64,000 bases of DNA from Desulfoplanes formicivorans. GTDB taxonomy: Bacteria; Desulfobacterota; Desulfovibrionia; Desulfovibrionales; Desulfomicrobiaceae. Positions 42,199-52,422 of this stretch are shown piece after piece; position 1 is the stretch's first letter; every line of letters begins with the position of its first letter. The notes beneath the pieces were generated by a model. The model saw nothing but the letters and a program-made list of their open reading frames with translations. It did not search any database and was not told where the DNA came from. The DNA is taken from NCBI RefSeq assembly GCF_001748225.1, contig NZ_BDFE01000004.1:1-64000 (forward strand), in the 5' to 3' direction. The position numbers and the translations under genes are program-made.

Positions 42199-44802
42199 AT
42201 GGGCACATCCCCACATATCATCCTTATCGATATAGACTACCAAATCCCTTCAGATACGACATCCATCCTGCAAAACGCGGGATATGCCGTCAGTGTCGTA
42301 AAAAATGGCACCGAAGCCATGGCCAAAATGCGCGCGATGGCTGCCGACATGATCCTGACCCCCTATAGGCTTCCGGACATGAATGGGGACCAGCTCTGTC
42401 AGAAGATCAGAACCGCTACGGATATGGACCCCATTGCCGTGGTCATGTTCGCCCCTCGCGAGGGTTCCCCCCTGGAGCATGCCCAACTTCTGGCTGCCGG
42501 GGCCGATGGATACATCCCCTTTCCCCTTGATCAGGAAGATTTTGTCCTGCGCATCAGATCCATTCTGAAAGTCGGTAAACTCCAATCTTCTCCCGAAAAC
42601 GCCAATGAAGATTATCGGGAGATGCTCGAGACGACACCGCTACCCTACCAGAGCCTCAACGCCAACGGTTGTCTCGTCCAGGTGAACAGAGCCTGGCTCA
42701 CCACCCTGGGCTACGAGCACGAAAAGGAAGTGCTTGATCGTCCATTCAGCGATTTTCTGCCCTCAGGAGAGGCAAAGCTTTTTCCCCAGCGATTCCAGCA
42801 TTTCAAGCAATCCGGCCAGCTCTGCTGTGTACAGTTCGAAATGCGCAAAAAGGACGGCTCAATCATCCGGGTCAGCTTTGACGGTCGTATCGCTAGAGAC
42901 ACAAACGGTGAGTTCATCAGAACCCACTGCATCTTCCAGGAGATCAAGGCAAGGCAGCACCTCCAGGAACATGCCCTTTTCGAGCCCAAACCTCTGCAAG
43001 CGTCCTTTTGGAAAACCCTGGCCGGATCGGTCTTCTTCTTCATGACGGGAGTGACCCTTCTTGCCCTGATGTTTGCCCCCATTTCCAGCAGAGAATGGCA
43101 GATCAGCCTTGCCCTGATCGGTCTGATCATGGTTGTGGCCGTAGTCGGCTCCTTCTACTTTGTACGGAAAATGCTGGCCATCATTGAGTATTACCACAAC
43201 GAGGTCGACCAACGCGAACACTCCCTCAAACTCATCAGCGAAAATCTTGAATCCCAGGTGAAACAACGGACTCAGGAACTGACTCAAAGTGAACGCAGAT
43301 ACCGTACCTATGTATCTTCATCGCCACTGGCCATCCTGGTTACCGACGCAACAGGCCGGTTCGTGGATGTCAATCCAACCGCTTGCAGCCTGCTGGGGTA
43401 CTCCCAGGACGAATTCCTGCACATGGCTGTTCCGGATATTCTCGATCCCGACCACAAACAGCGGTGTCGGGAAGGGCTCAACACCCTGATGCACCACTCC
43501 AGGCTGAGTGACGAATATGTCTTTCTCCACAAAAAGGGGACCAAAATCCCTGTCAGCATGGAAGGCGTCACCCTTGAAAACGACAGCTATCTGTTTTTTT
43601 GCCAGGACATATCCCAACGCAATGCCATGCAGGAAAAACTCCGGCACACCGAAAAACTCCGGCTGGAAGAATCCATGAAAATGCAGAAGCTGGAAAGCGT
43701 GGGCACCCTGGCAGGTGGTATTGCCCATGACTTCAACAACATTCTCATGGGCATCTTCGGAAACATCGAACTGGCCAAACACAGCCTCCCTTCGGCCCAT
43801 CCATCCCGCGACTTCCTGCACAAGGCGGAACGCTCATTGGACAGGGCGGTCCACCTGAGCAAGCAGCTTTTGACATTTTCCAAAGGAGGAGAACCCATCA
43901 AGGAAACCACGGGATTGGCAGACCTGCTCAAGGATGTGGCCCGGTTCGACCTTTCGGGAAGCCCGGTCAAGCCCATGTTCACCATAGATCCGGATCTCTG
44001 GGACGCCTCTGTGGACAAAGGCCAGATCCAGCAGGTCTTCTCCAACCTGACCATCAATGCCAAACAGGCCATGCCTGACGGAGGCAATCTGTACTTCAGG
44101 CTGGAAAACCGTGTCCTTGCTGCCGACGAGATTCCCTCACTCGCCCCGGGAAAATACATCCGCATCACGGTCAAAGATGAAGGGACCGGTATTCCTTCCA
44201 GACACCTTTCAAGGATTTTCGATCCCTACTTCAGCACCAAGCAGACAGGAAGCGGCCTGGGCCTGGCCACCGTGTATGCCATCATTTCCAAACACAAGGG
44301 GCATATTGCGGTTGAGACCGAACCGGACAAGGGCACGGCCTTCACCATCCATTTGCCCGCCTCCACAAGAAATGCGGCCGAACAGGCTCATCCACCATCA
44401 CTCCAGGACATCACCCCAACGGGCCAGGGACGCATCCTGATCATGGATGACGAAGAACTGATTCGCGGAGTCATGAAAGAGATGCTCTCAACCCTGGGAT
44501 ATGACGTAGACACAGCATCAGATGGACAGAAAGCGCTGTACCTGTACAGGCAGGCCATGGAAGCGCGCACCCCCTACGACGCGGTAATCATGGATCTGAC
44601 CATTCCTGGAGGAATGGGTGGCAAGGAAGCCATCTCGCATCTTCTGGACATGGATCCCGAAGCCCGGGCCATTGTTTCCAGCGGATTCGTTGCCGATTCG
44701 ACCATGTCCCAGGCCAAACAGTACGGGTTCAAGGCCGTGATATCGAAACCGTACACTTTGAAAACCCTTCATTCTGTTTTGAGCAAGGTTATCGCCGCAT
44801 GA
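42199..44802 (+). CDS. Hybrid sensor histidine kinase, REC-PAS-TM-PAS-HisKA-HATPase-REC
   Basis: An 867-residue kinase. A receiver-like domain (1 to about 125) has lost its phospho-acceptor: the site reads MILTPYRLPDMNG, with Pro where Asp belongs. A PAS domain (about 135-255) follows, then two membrane spans (about 275-295 and 302-322), a coiled coil, a second PAS (about 372-480), the phospho-acceptor His510 in GGIAHDFNN, an ATPase domain (KDEGTGIPSRHLSRIFDPYF, GSGLGLATVYAI) and a C-terminal receiver with Asp799. The signal is unknown. The C-terminal half closely resembles that of the next kinase. Confidence 0.92.
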   Translation: MGTSPHIILIDIDYQIPSDTTSILQNAGYAVSVVKNGTEAMAKMRAMAADMILTPYRLPDMNGDQLCQKIRTATDMDPIAVVMFAPREGSPLEHAQLLAAGADGYIPFPLDQEDFVLRIRSILKVGKLQSSPENANEDYREMLETTPLPYQSLNANGCLVQVNRAWLTTLGYEHEKEVLDRPFSDFLPSGEAKLFPQRFQHFKQSGQLCCVQFEMRKKDGSIIRVSFDGRIARDTNGEFIRTHCIFQEIKARQHLQEHALFEPKPLQASFWKTLAGSVFFFMTGVTLLALMFAPISSREWQISLALIGLIMVVAVVGSFYFVRKMLAIIEYYHNEVDQREHSLKLISENLESQVKQRTQELTQSERRYRTYVSSSPLAILVTDATGRFVDVNPTACSLLGYSQDEFLHMAVPDILDPDHKQRCREGLNTLMHHSRLSDEYVFLHKKGTKIPVSMEGVTLENDSYLFFCQDISQRNAMQEKLRHTEKLRLEESMKMQKLESVGTLAGGIAHDFNNILMGIFGNIELAKHSLPSAHPSRDFLHKAERSLDRAVHLSKQLLTFSKGGEPIKETTGLADLLKDVARFDLSGSPVKPMFTIDPDLWDASVDKGQIQQVFSNLTINAKQAMPDGGNLYFRLENRVLAADEIPSLAPGKYIRITVKDEGTGIPSRHLSRIFDPYFSTKQTGSGLGLATVYAIISKHKGHIAVETEPDKGTAFTIHLPASTRNAAEQAHPPSLQDITPTGQGRILIMDDEELIRGVMKEMLSTLGYDVDTASDGQKALYLYRQAMEARTPYDAVIMDLTIPGGMGGKEAISHLLDMDPEARAIVSSGFVADSTMSQAKQYGFKAVISKPYTLKTLHSVLSKVIAA

Positions 44803-44924
44803 TTGACCAGAATGTGCATCGGCGCTGTCTGCCTGCAGCACCGTGTAAACACGAATGATCACAACCGTCCGAGGTACGGTTGTCAGATTCATAAAACGAC
44901 CACCCTTGCCCTTTCGGAGCACCC

Positions 44925-47900
44925 ATGCCCTCATTACCCCCGCTCTCGCAAGCTTCTCGCCTTGTCTTCTTGCGCATGGTTCTTGCTGTTGCCTTCGGAC
45001 TGACCGGATTTGCCGTCAGTTTTCTCGACTTCCAACTTCCCCAGACGACAACGTTCTCCATAAGTATTTTCATGGGCCTTTTCTTCCCCCTGGTCATTGC
45101 CCTGGCCTGGGGATGGCGGTACGGCCTGCTCAGTGCCCTGGCCGGCGGGTGCCAGTCCATGTGGTGGATCTGGCATGCAGACGGCTGGGGCCTGTTATAT
45201 ACGGTGCCAATCTTTTTCCTCTGGATCGGTTGGCATGGCTGGTGGACTACCATGAGAAGCAGGGGCAACGGCCACTATCCATGGTATCAATCCGTTTTCA
45301 TCATTGAAATTCCCTTCCGCATAATCAGCGAAGCGGGCTTTCTCACCCTGTTCACCTGGCTGGTCTCCCTCAATCCCCCGCCGTGGGCACCAACCCTCGC
45401 GTCCAACGAAGTGTCTCCTGGCACAATGCTCGGAGCGGCCTTTGATCACACGATCGCCGGGTACATGCTTCTTCTCCTCGCCCATACCGTGCTCCATCTC
45501 ACCAGGGTACGCCAGGCTCTGGGACTTACGGACAAGACAGTCCAGAACGACATATCCACCCTATATGCCAGCTCCATCTTCATCGGATTGACAGTCTGGG
45601 CCGTGGACTCCATGCTCCATCTCAAGTTCGGGAATACGGATCATGCCACATTCTGGCAGGTGGCCCTGTTCGATCCGGGTCCCCATCTCTTCATACGCAT
45701 CGCATTCATCTTTTTCGCCCTGTGCGGCGCCATTGCCGTGACCCCAATGCTCCGCAACCGGGAACGGCTCCAAAAACGCGTCATGCATCTCAACCATGTT
45801 CTGGACGGCCTGCACAAAGTCAACAGGATTATTGACCGGGTCAAGGATCCCCACGATCTGATCAATGCCATTTGCGACCAGCTTGTCCAGGTGGAAGGCT
45901 ACCTCTCGGTATGCATCTTTCGACTGGATGCCCAGGGTGAATACATGGATTACGGCCTTGCAGGGGCCCCAATGCACCAGCGCCCACCCGTACTGTGTAC
46001 TCATGGTCGCAACGCCATAACCTCCCAGAATCTTCTTGTGGCGCAACACCATGTGGACACATGCACCGATTGCCCCTTCCGGAACAACCAGACGCCCATA
46101 GACACACCTCTGGGCTGCCTTGCCCATCCCATAACGTACAGGGGCACGACCTATGGAGCGCTGGTGGCGTCCCTTCCCCTGGACCGCGCGCTGGACGTGC
46201 AGGAACAATATCTTTTCAAGGAGATTGCAGCGGACATTGCCTTTGCCCTGCACAGCCTGGAAGAAGAGGCCGAACGGCGCCTGGCCGAAATAGCTCTGCG
46301 CGAGAGCGAGCAACGATTCAGCCAGCTCCTCGACAGCGTACCCGAGGTAGCGGTTCAGGGATATGGAGCCGATGGAACCATCCGTTACTGGAACAAGGCC
46401 AGTGAAATGATCTACGGATATACGCGGGACGAGGCCATTGGCCGCAAATTCCACACAGTCATCCCCGCATCCATGCACGAACAGATCTCAGACATCATGG
46501 CCGCGGGAACCCAGAACCATCACATGCCTCCACCTCAGGAACGGACATTCACAAACAACCACGGCGAGACCATCACCGTCCTGACAAGCCACACCATGGT
46601 CGTTCGCACGGGACAGGACTCCGAGCTGTACTGCATTGATATCGACCTCAGGCAACGCAAGCAGACGGAATCACGTCTCATGGACAGCAAGGCCGAGATC
46701 CAGAGCATTTTCCGATCGTCTCCCGTGGGTATCGGGCTGGTCCAAAACAGGATTTTCACCCGTGTCAATCAACGTTTTTGTGAAATGCTCGGATACACGG
46801 AAGAGGAACTCCTGGGGAAACCTTCCTCCATGATCTATCCTTCCCGGGAAGAATTCCATCGTGTTGGCCAGGAAAAATACGCCTTGATCCGAAAAACAGG
46901 CACAGGAACCGTCGAGACCCGTTTTCTGCATAAAGACGGCTCCATCCTCCACGTCCTTTTGAGCTCGACGCCCCTGGATATGGACGACCATGCCAAGGGG
47001 GTCACGTTCACGGCCCTGGACATCACCGACAGGAAACAGGCTGTGGACGCCCTGCGTCAGAGCCAGGAACACCTCAAGACAACCCTGCAATCCATTGGCG
47101 ACGCCGTTGTGACCACGGACCATCAGACCCGGGTGATGACCATGAACCCGGTGGCCGAGGCCCTGACGGGATGGACGCAGGACGAGGCCAGGGGTCTTCC
47201 CCTTCGGAAGGTTTTTCCCATTATCAGCGCCATGGACCGCAAGGAATGCGAAAACCCGGCAGCCAGGGCCATGAGCCAGGGCACCATTGTCGGACTGGCC
47301 AATCATACCCTGCTCATTGCCAAAGATGGCAGGGAACGTCATATTGCAGATTCTGCCGCTCCCATCCGCAATCTTGACGGACAGATCACCGGAGCGGTTC
47401 TGGTCTTTCGGGATGTCACCCAAGAATACCGCATGCGCAGGGAACTGCAAAAAATGGATAAGCTCGAAAGCCTGGGCAAACTGGCTGGCGGGCTGGCCCA
47501 TGATTTCAACAACATTCTCATGGCCATTTACGGAAACATTGAACTGGCATCGAGCCATTTCGCACCCGACCATCCCGCGCGCACCTTCTTGGACCACGCC
47601 GGACAATCCATTGACCGGGCAACCAAGATCACCAACAAGCTGCTCACCTTTTCCAAGGGGGGCAGCCCGGTCAAGGAGCGTCTTGCAGTGGCCTCCCTGG
47701 TCCGGGAAATCGTTGGCTTCGACCTTTCCGGAAGCGGTGTGAAAGCCGTTTTCGACATCCCGGACAATCTCAGGGACATAGAGGGAGACAGGGGGCAGCT
47801 GGAACAGGTCTTTACCAACCTGACCGACAATGCCAGGCAGGCCATGGGGGATGAAGGTACCCTGTACGTGACCATAGCCAACCAACAGGTCGCAGAGCAT

Positions 47901-48590
47901 GAAGTAGCAGGACTGCAGTCCGGCCCCTATGTCACCCTGGTGTTCGAGGATACGGGTCCAGGTATCGCTCCCGAACATGTGGGCAAGGTGTTTGATCCCT
48001 ATTTCACCACCCATCAGACCAGATCGGGCCTGGGCCTGGCCACGGTCTATTCCATTATCTCCAAACACGACGGCATCATCACGGCCGAATCCCGGAAGGG
48101 ACAGGGCGCGCGGTTCACCATCTATCTTCCGGCCCTGGACGCGCCCCAAGACCAGGTTCATGCCCCATCCACCCGGGCTGTCACGGAGGCACCACGCCCC
48201 ACGCATTCCCCAACCCCACGACGCATACTGATCATGGACGACGAGCCCATGATCCGGGATGTTCTCACCGCGCTGCTTGAGGCCCTGGATTACGAAGTCG
48301 AAAGCACCGTTGACGGCGACCAGGCCGTGACCGCCTACAAGGACGCCATGGAAGCGGGTTCACCCTTTGATGCAGTCATCCTTGACCTGACCATTCCCGG
48401 AGGCATGGGTGGTGCCAAGACGATCCAGCAGCTCTTGCGGATTGATTCCAACGTCAGGGGCATTGTCTCCAGCGGATATGCCGATGATCCGATCATTGCC
48501 AGGTTCCAGGACTATGGATTCAAGGGAGTGGCCATCAAGCCCTACACCCTGGAGGAACTCGGCAACACGCTGGACACGGTGCTGGGATAA
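44925..48590 (+). CDS. Hybrid sensor histidine kinase with membrane sensor, GAF and three PAS domains
   Basis: A 1221-residue kinase. About seven membrane spans occupy residues 15-275 (MASE-like sensor), then a GAF-type domain (about 290-445) that contains a cysteine group (CTHGRN, DTCTDCPF), three PAS domains (about 455-580, 590-705, 712-835), phospho-acceptor His859 in GGLAHDFNN, the ATPase domain (EDTGPGIAPEHVGKVFDPYF, SGLGLATVYSII) and a receiver with Asp1154. The signal is unknown; the cysteines could sense redox state or bind a metal. It lies 122 bp after the first kinase on the same strand, and no separate response regulator is nearby. Confidence 0.92.
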   Translation: MPSLPPLSQASRLVFLRMVLAVAFGLTGFAVSFLDFQLPQTTTFSISIFMGLFFPLVIALAWGWRYGLLSALAGGCQSMWWIWHADGWGLLYTVPIFFLWIGWHGWWTTMRSRGNGHYPWYQSVFIIEIPFRIISEAGFLTLFTWLVSLNPPPWAPTLASNEVSPGTMLGAAFDHTIAGYMLLLLAHTVLHLTRVRQALGLTDKTVQNDISTLYASSIFIGLTVWAVDSMLHLKFGNTDHATFWQVALFDPGPHLFIRIAFIFFALCGAIAVTPMLRNRERLQKRVMHLNHVLDGLHKVNRIIDRVKDPHDLINAICDQLVQVEGYLSVCIFRLDAQGEYMDYGLAGAPMHQRPPVLCTHGRNAITSQNLLVAQHHVDTCTDCPFRNNQTPIDTPLGCLAHPITYRGTTYGALVASLPLDRALDVQEQYLFKEIAADIAFALHSLEEEAERRLAEIALRESEQRFSQLLDSVPEVAVQGYGADGTIRYWNKASEMIYGYTRDEAIGRKFHTVIPASMHEQISDIMAAGTQNHHMPPPQERTFTNNHGETITVLTSHTMVVRTGQDSELYCIDIDLRQRKQTESRLMDSKAEIQSIFRSSPVGIGLVQNRIFTRVNQRFCEMLGYTEEELLGKPSSMIYPSREEFHRVGQEKYALIRKTGTGTVETRFLHKDGSILHVLLSSTPLDMDDHAKGVTFTALDITDRKQAVDALRQSQEHLKTTLQSIGDAVVTTDHQTRVMTMNPVAEALTGWTQDEARGLPLRKVFPIISAMDRKECENPAARAMSQGTIVGLANHTLLIAKDGRERHIADSAAPIRNLDGQITGAVLVFRDVTQEYRMRRELQKMDKLESLGKLAGGLAHDFNNILMAIYGNIELASSHFAPDHPARTFLDHAGQSIDRATKITNKLLTFSKGGSPVKERLAVASLVREIVGFDLSGSGVKAVFDIPDNLRDIEGDRGQLEQVFTNLTDNARQAMGDEGTLYVTIANQQVAEHEVAGLQSGPYVTLVFEDTGPGIAPEHVGKVFDPYFTTHQTRSGLGLATVYSIISKHDGIITAESRKGQGARFTIYLPALDAPQDQVHAPSTRAVTEAPRPTHSPTPRRILIMDDEPMIRDVLTALLEALDYEVESTVDGDQAVTAYKDAMEAGSPFDAVILDLTIPGGMGGAKTIQQLLRIDSNVRGIVSSGYADDPIIARFQDYGFKGVAIKPYTLEELGNTLDTVLG

Positions 48591-48695
48591 GGGCATGAAA
48601 GGCAGATACACCGCATCATTGGAAGATGCCCTCAAGGGCACAAACGCAGCACCCGGTTCCGGTGCCTGCCTCATTTTATCCCGGCCTATCCCATC

Positions 48696-49115
48696 ATGCT
48701 TCGCATATCCAATACCGTCATTCTCCCGGACAACGAGATCGAGCTCATTCCCATCCGTGCCCAAGGGGCCGGAGGACAGAACGTCAACAAGGTTTCCTCG
48801 GCCGTGCACCTGCGTTTTGATATCCAGGCATCATCCCTGCCCCAGGTGTACAAAGAGCGCCTCATGGCCTTGCGGGACAACAGAATCACCCGGGACGGGG
48901 TCATCCTCATCAAGGCCCAGAACCATCGGACCCAGGAAAAGAACCGGGAGGAGGCCCTCAAACGGCTTTGCCAACTCATCCGCTCCGTGACCGTGGTTCC
49001 CAAAAAACGCAGGCCCACCCAACCCAGCAAGGCTGCCCGCAAACGACGCGTTGCCAGCAAGATCAAACGCGGCCAAATCAAAACCCTGCGCCGGAAGGTC
49101 AACGATACGGAATAA
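48696..49115 (+). CDS. arfB: Peptidyl-tRNA hydrolase / ribosome rescue factor ArfB
   Basis: A 139-residue release-factor-like protein. The catalytic GGQ lies in RAQGAGGQNVNKVSSAVHLRFD at about residues 21-42, and the basic tail (KKRRPTQPSKAARKRRVASKIKRG) fits the empty mRNA channel of stalled ribosomes. It hydrolyses peptidyl-tRNA on ribosomes without a stop codon. It lacks the stop-codon-recognition domain of RF1/RF2, as expected. No strong ribosome site precedes the ATG. It follows the second kinase by 105 bp. Confidence 0.93.
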   Translation: MLRISNTVILPDNEIELIPIRAQGAGGQNVNKVSSAVHLRFDIQASSLPQVYKERLMALRDNRITRDGVILIKAQNHRTQEKNREEALKRLCQLIRSVTVVPKKRRPTQPSKAARKRRVASKIKRGQIKTLRRKVNDTE

Positions 49116-49261
49116 TCCTGCCCAAACCCACACCTTTCATCTTTTCCTCTCCCCTTGACGCACCACATTCTTTTGTATAGGCAGCATGCGTATTACGAAT
49201 TTTCATTGCGTGACATCATTGCAACTGCATTGCTGCGTCAGGCCATATCCGAGGAGATCAC

Positions 49262-50368
49262 ATGGGTCGCGCCCCTTTCCTGCTTCTTGCTCTGTATCTC
49301 TCTGTCCTGGTTCCCTTCACGGTTCTTGCCGCACCCACAAGATCCATAGTCGATGTGACCGGAGCCACGCGCACCATTCCTGCAGATGTCAGGCATGTCA
49401 TCTGCTCGGGTTCCGGGTGTCTGCGCCTTTTGACCTATCTTCAGGCCCAATCCATGGTCACGGGAGTGGATGACATGGAAACCCGCCGAAGCCAATTCGA
49501 GGCCAGGCCCTATGCTCTGGCCCATCCCCACTTCAAACTGCTCCCCACTTTTGGCGAATTCAGGGGACACGACAATCCCGAGCATATCCTGAACCTTTCT
49601 CCCCAGCCCGATGTCATTTTCAAGACCTTTGCCTCCAGGGGCACCGATCCGGATGAACTGGCCCGAAAAACAGGCATCCCGGTGGTCGTACTTGAAGTGG
49701 GCGATCTGGGAGACTATCGCCAGAATCTGTACCATTCCCTGCGCATCATGGGAGAGGTCATTGGCAAAAAAGACCGGGCCCAGGAGGTCATTGATTTTTT
49801 CGAAAAAAATATCCGGGAAATCGGGTTGCGCAGCAGGGACGCCCGTGGCGAACACCCATTGAAGGTGTACATCGGCGGCGTGGCCTCAAGAGGGCCCCAC
49901 GGGTTCCAGTCAACAGAACCCGATTATCCCCCCTTTCGTTTTGTCGGCCTCAGAAACGTGGCCTATACCCGGGGACTGACTGGCAAGGGATTGCGGCATT
50001 CGGACGTGGCCAAGGAGAAAATTCTTGAATGGGATCCGGATGTGCTTTTTCTGGATCTAAGTACCCTGCTCTTTGGCAAACAGGGGGGAGGACTGTATGA
50101 ACTCAGAACCGATCCCGCCTACCGGGCCCTGACCGCAGTCCTCCAGGGCAAGGTTTATGGGGTACTCCCGTATAACCTGTATTCCCAGAATTACGGCTCC
50201 ATCCTGGCCAATGCCTGGTTCATCGGCAAAACCCTGTTCCCCGATGGGTTCAGGGACATCGACCCCAAGGTCAAGGCCGACGCCATCTATACCTTTCTGG
50301 TGGGCAGTCCGGTATTTGACACCATGAACCAGGCCTTTGACAACCTGGTTTTCACCCAAATACGCTAA
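49262..50368 (+). CDS. Periplasmic binding protein of a metal/metal-chelate ABC transporter
   Basis: A 368-residue protein with a signal peptide (to about residue 23, VLAAP). The first strand SIVDVTGATRTIPADVRHVICSG and ILNLSPQPDVIFKTF are the BtuF/FhuD-class hallmarks. The longer form with an aromatic-rich loop (FQSTEPDYPPFRFVGLRN) resembles binding proteins annotated for iron, molybdate or tungstate in anaerobes. A GAGGAG site precedes the start. The permease and ATPase follow. No TonB receptor is adjacent, so it may rely on one elsewhere or on porin entry. Confidence 0.87.
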   Translation: MGRAPFLLLALYLSVLVPFTVLAAPTRSIVDVTGATRTIPADVRHVICSGSGCLRLLTYLQAQSMVTGVDDMETRRSQFEARPYALAHPHFKLLPTFGEFRGHDNPEHILNLSPQPDVIFKTFASRGTDPDELARKTGIPVVVLEVGDLGDYRQNLYHSLRIMGEVIGKKDRAQEVIDFFEKNIREIGLRSRDARGEHPLKVYIGGVASRGPHGFQSTEPDYPPFRFVGLRNVAYTRGLTGKGLRHSDVAKEKILEWDPDVLFLDLSTLLFGKQGGGLYELRTDPAYRALTAVLQGKVYGVLPYNLYSQNYGSILANAWFIGKTLFPDGFRDIDPKVKADAIYTFLVGSPVFDTMNQAFDNLVFTQIR

Positions 50369-50484
50369 GATCCCCTATCCCCGGACCATGAAAAGACCAG
50401 GTATTTTCCCCGTGCACACACCAGGAACCAGCGCAAGGATGTTGTCCCATCTGCCCCCTGCCAACCTGCAACCCCCAACTGTCC

Positions 50485-51552
50485 ATGCATCTTGAAGACG
50501 GCCATATTCCTGCAGAATACTCCCGGTATATCGGGCGCAAGGTTCTTCTCATCTCGGCAACCGGTCTGCTTTTGGCAGGTGCCCTGCTCACGGCCATTTC
50601 CCTGGGAGCGGCCCATGTGCCCATGGGTGATGTAGCCAAAAGCCTTTTGTCCCTGGATGTTTCCCGACGAATCCAGATCATTGTCTGGGAGATACGTCTG
50701 CCCCAGGCCCTGTCAGCCATCATCGCCGGAGGAGGACTGGCCATATCCGGCGCGGTCATGCAATCCATTTTGCGCAACCCTCTGGGCTCCCCGTTCACTC
50801 TGGGCATCTCCCATGCAGCGGCCTTTGGAGCCGCCTTTTCCGTCATGCTCTTGGGATCAGGCGTCATGGGCAGTTCCCAAGTGGGGTCCATCAACATCAC
50901 CAATCCCTATCTGACCACCACGGCCGCCTTTGTGTGCAGCCTGGCGGCCACGGCCATGATCATTGCTGTTTCCAGACTCAGGGGAGCAACCCCGGAAACC
51001 ATGATCCTTACAGGGGTTGCCCTGGGAGCGTTGTTCACTGCCGGAACCATGTTTCTGCAGTTCTTTGCCGATGACGTGCAGCTTGCAGCCATGGTCTTCT
51101 GGACCTTTGGAGACACGGCCAGGGCATCCTGGAACGAAATCGCTCTGCTTGCGGGTGTGACCGGAGTGGCTTCCGTGTATTTTTTGGCCAACGGATGGAA
51201 CTACAACGCCATTGACGCTGGTGATGAAACCGCACGGGGGCTGGGCGTCCGGGTGGACAGACTCCGGGTCACGGGCATGCTCATGGCATCCCTGGTCACC
51301 TCGGTGATCATTGCCTATCTGGGAATCATCGGCTTTGTGGGCCTGGTTGTTCCCCACATGGCTCGCCGCATCCTGGGCGGGGATCACCGCTTCCTGCTTC
51401 CGGCCACCCTGTTTCTGGGGGCGCTCTTACTCCTTGTCTCGGACACGGCGGCCCGCCTCATGCTGGCCCCGCATGTCCTTCCCGTTTCAGTGCTCACCGC
51501 GTTCATGGGAGCACCCCTGTTCATGTATCTCATTCTTCGAGGGTACAAATAA
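50485..51552 (+). CDS. FecCD-family ABC transporter permease
   Basis: A 355-residue protein of about ten spans. RLPQALSAIIAGGGLAISGAVMQSILRNPLGSPFTLGI is the family signature (about residues 71-108), and IGFVGLVVPHMARRILGGDHR the coupling region. It is about 115 bp downstream of the binding-protein gene and overlaps the ATPase start by one base. The start is uncertain because no clear ribosome site precedes the ATG. It is not a close copy of the permease at 29514. Confidence 0.92.
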   Translation: MHLEDGHIPAEYSRYIGRKVLLISATGLLLAGALLTAISLGAAHVPMGDVAKSLLSLDVSRRIQIIVWEIRLPQALSAIIAGGGLAISGAVMQSILRNPLGSPFTLGISHAAAFGAAFSVMLLGSGVMGSSQVGSINITNPYLTTTAAFVCSLAATAMIIAVSRLRGATPETMILTGVALGALFTAGTMFLQFFADDVQLAAMVFWTFGDTARASWNEIALLAGVTGVASVYFLANGWNYNAIDAGDETARGLGVRVDRLRVTGMLMASLVTSVIIAYLGIIGFVGLVVPHMARRILGGDHRFLLPATLFLGALLLLVSDTAARLMLAPHVLPVSVLTAFMGAPLFMYLILRGYK

Positions 51553-52310
51553 TGATCCTGGACGTATGCGGCGTTTCCTTCACCTATAACTCCCATCCGG
51601 TTCTTGATGACATCTCCTTTACCCTGAACCCGGGAGAGCTTCTGGCCATTCTCGGTCCCAACGGCGTGGGCAAGACCACCCTGCTCAAGTGCATCGACGC
51701 CATCCTCTCCCCGTCCAAAGGATCGGTCCTGGTCAAGGGAACCGACGTGCTGCAACTAAGAAGTCACGACATTGCCAAAACCATCGGCTACGTTGCCCAG
51801 CAATGTGAAAGCTCTTGCATGACCGTATTCGACGCCGTACTCATGGGGCGCAAACCCTACATCCACTGGCGTGTGGGACAAAAGGACCTGAACATGGTGG
51901 ATGCGGCCCTCAAACGCCTGAACATGGAACACATGGCTCTGCGCCCCATCGACCAGATGAGCGGGGGCGAACTCCAGAAGGTGGCCATTGCCCGGGCCCT
52001 GGTCCAGGAACCGGACATCCTTTTGCTGGACGAGCCCACCAGTTCCCTGGATCTCAAGAACCAGATGGAAATCCTGTCCATGATCCACCACATTGTTGTG
52101 GAACACGGCATGGCCGGCGTCATGACCATGCATGATTTGAACACCGCCCTCAGATTCGCCAGCACCTACCTTTTTCTGAAAGACGGCAGAATCTACGACA
52201 TAGGCCGGGTGGACCAGATTTCCCCGGAAATGATCGAAAGCGTGTACGGTTTGCCCGTGGAGATCCATTCCATCAACGGCTATCCCACGGTGGTTCCCCT
52301 GGCCTGCTGA
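51552..52310 (+). CDS. ABC transporter ATPase of the FecE/BtuD class
   Basis: A 252-residue ATPase with Walker A LGPNGVGKTTLLK at about residues 35-47, signature QMSGGELQKVAIARAL, Walker B ILLLDEPTSSLD and switch His in MTMHDLNTA. GAGG lies before the ATG, and the preceding stop and this start share one base. It powers the permease at 50485. Confidence 0.93.
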   Translation: MILDVCGVSFTYNSHPVLDDISFTLNPGELLAILGPNGVGKTTLLKCIDAILSPSKGSVLVKGTDVLQLRSHDIAKTIGYVAQQCESSCMTVFDAVLMGRKPYIHWRVGQKDLNMVDAALKRLNMEHMALRPIDQMSGGELQKVAIARALVQEPDILLLDEPTSSLDLKNQMEILSMIHHIVVEHGMAGVMTMHDLNTALRFASTYLFLKDGRIYDIGRVDQISPEMIESVYGLPVEIHSINGYPTVVPLAC

Positions 52311-52342
52311 CCCCGTTTTTTCCCGGAAACCACAGCGATTCA

Positions 52343-52380
52343 AAAAATACGACCCGCATGCAATAATGCATGCGGGTCGC
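52343..52380 (-). terminator. Intrinsic terminator of the histidine-phosphatase gene
   Basis: CGACCCGCATGCA (52350-52362) pairs perfectly with TGCATGCGGGTCG (52367-52379). Read on the minus strand the stem is followed by TATTTTTTG. Confidence 0.88.
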
Positions 52381-52422
52381 GGCTTGTAAACTCTTTCCAA
52401 TCGGTCTGATGACATCACGAAT

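Noticed and set aside
41837-42214. 125-codon minus-strand frame overlapping the selenoprotein start
   Set aside because: It is in a different frame, has no recognisable motif, and conflicts with the FrnE-type frame.
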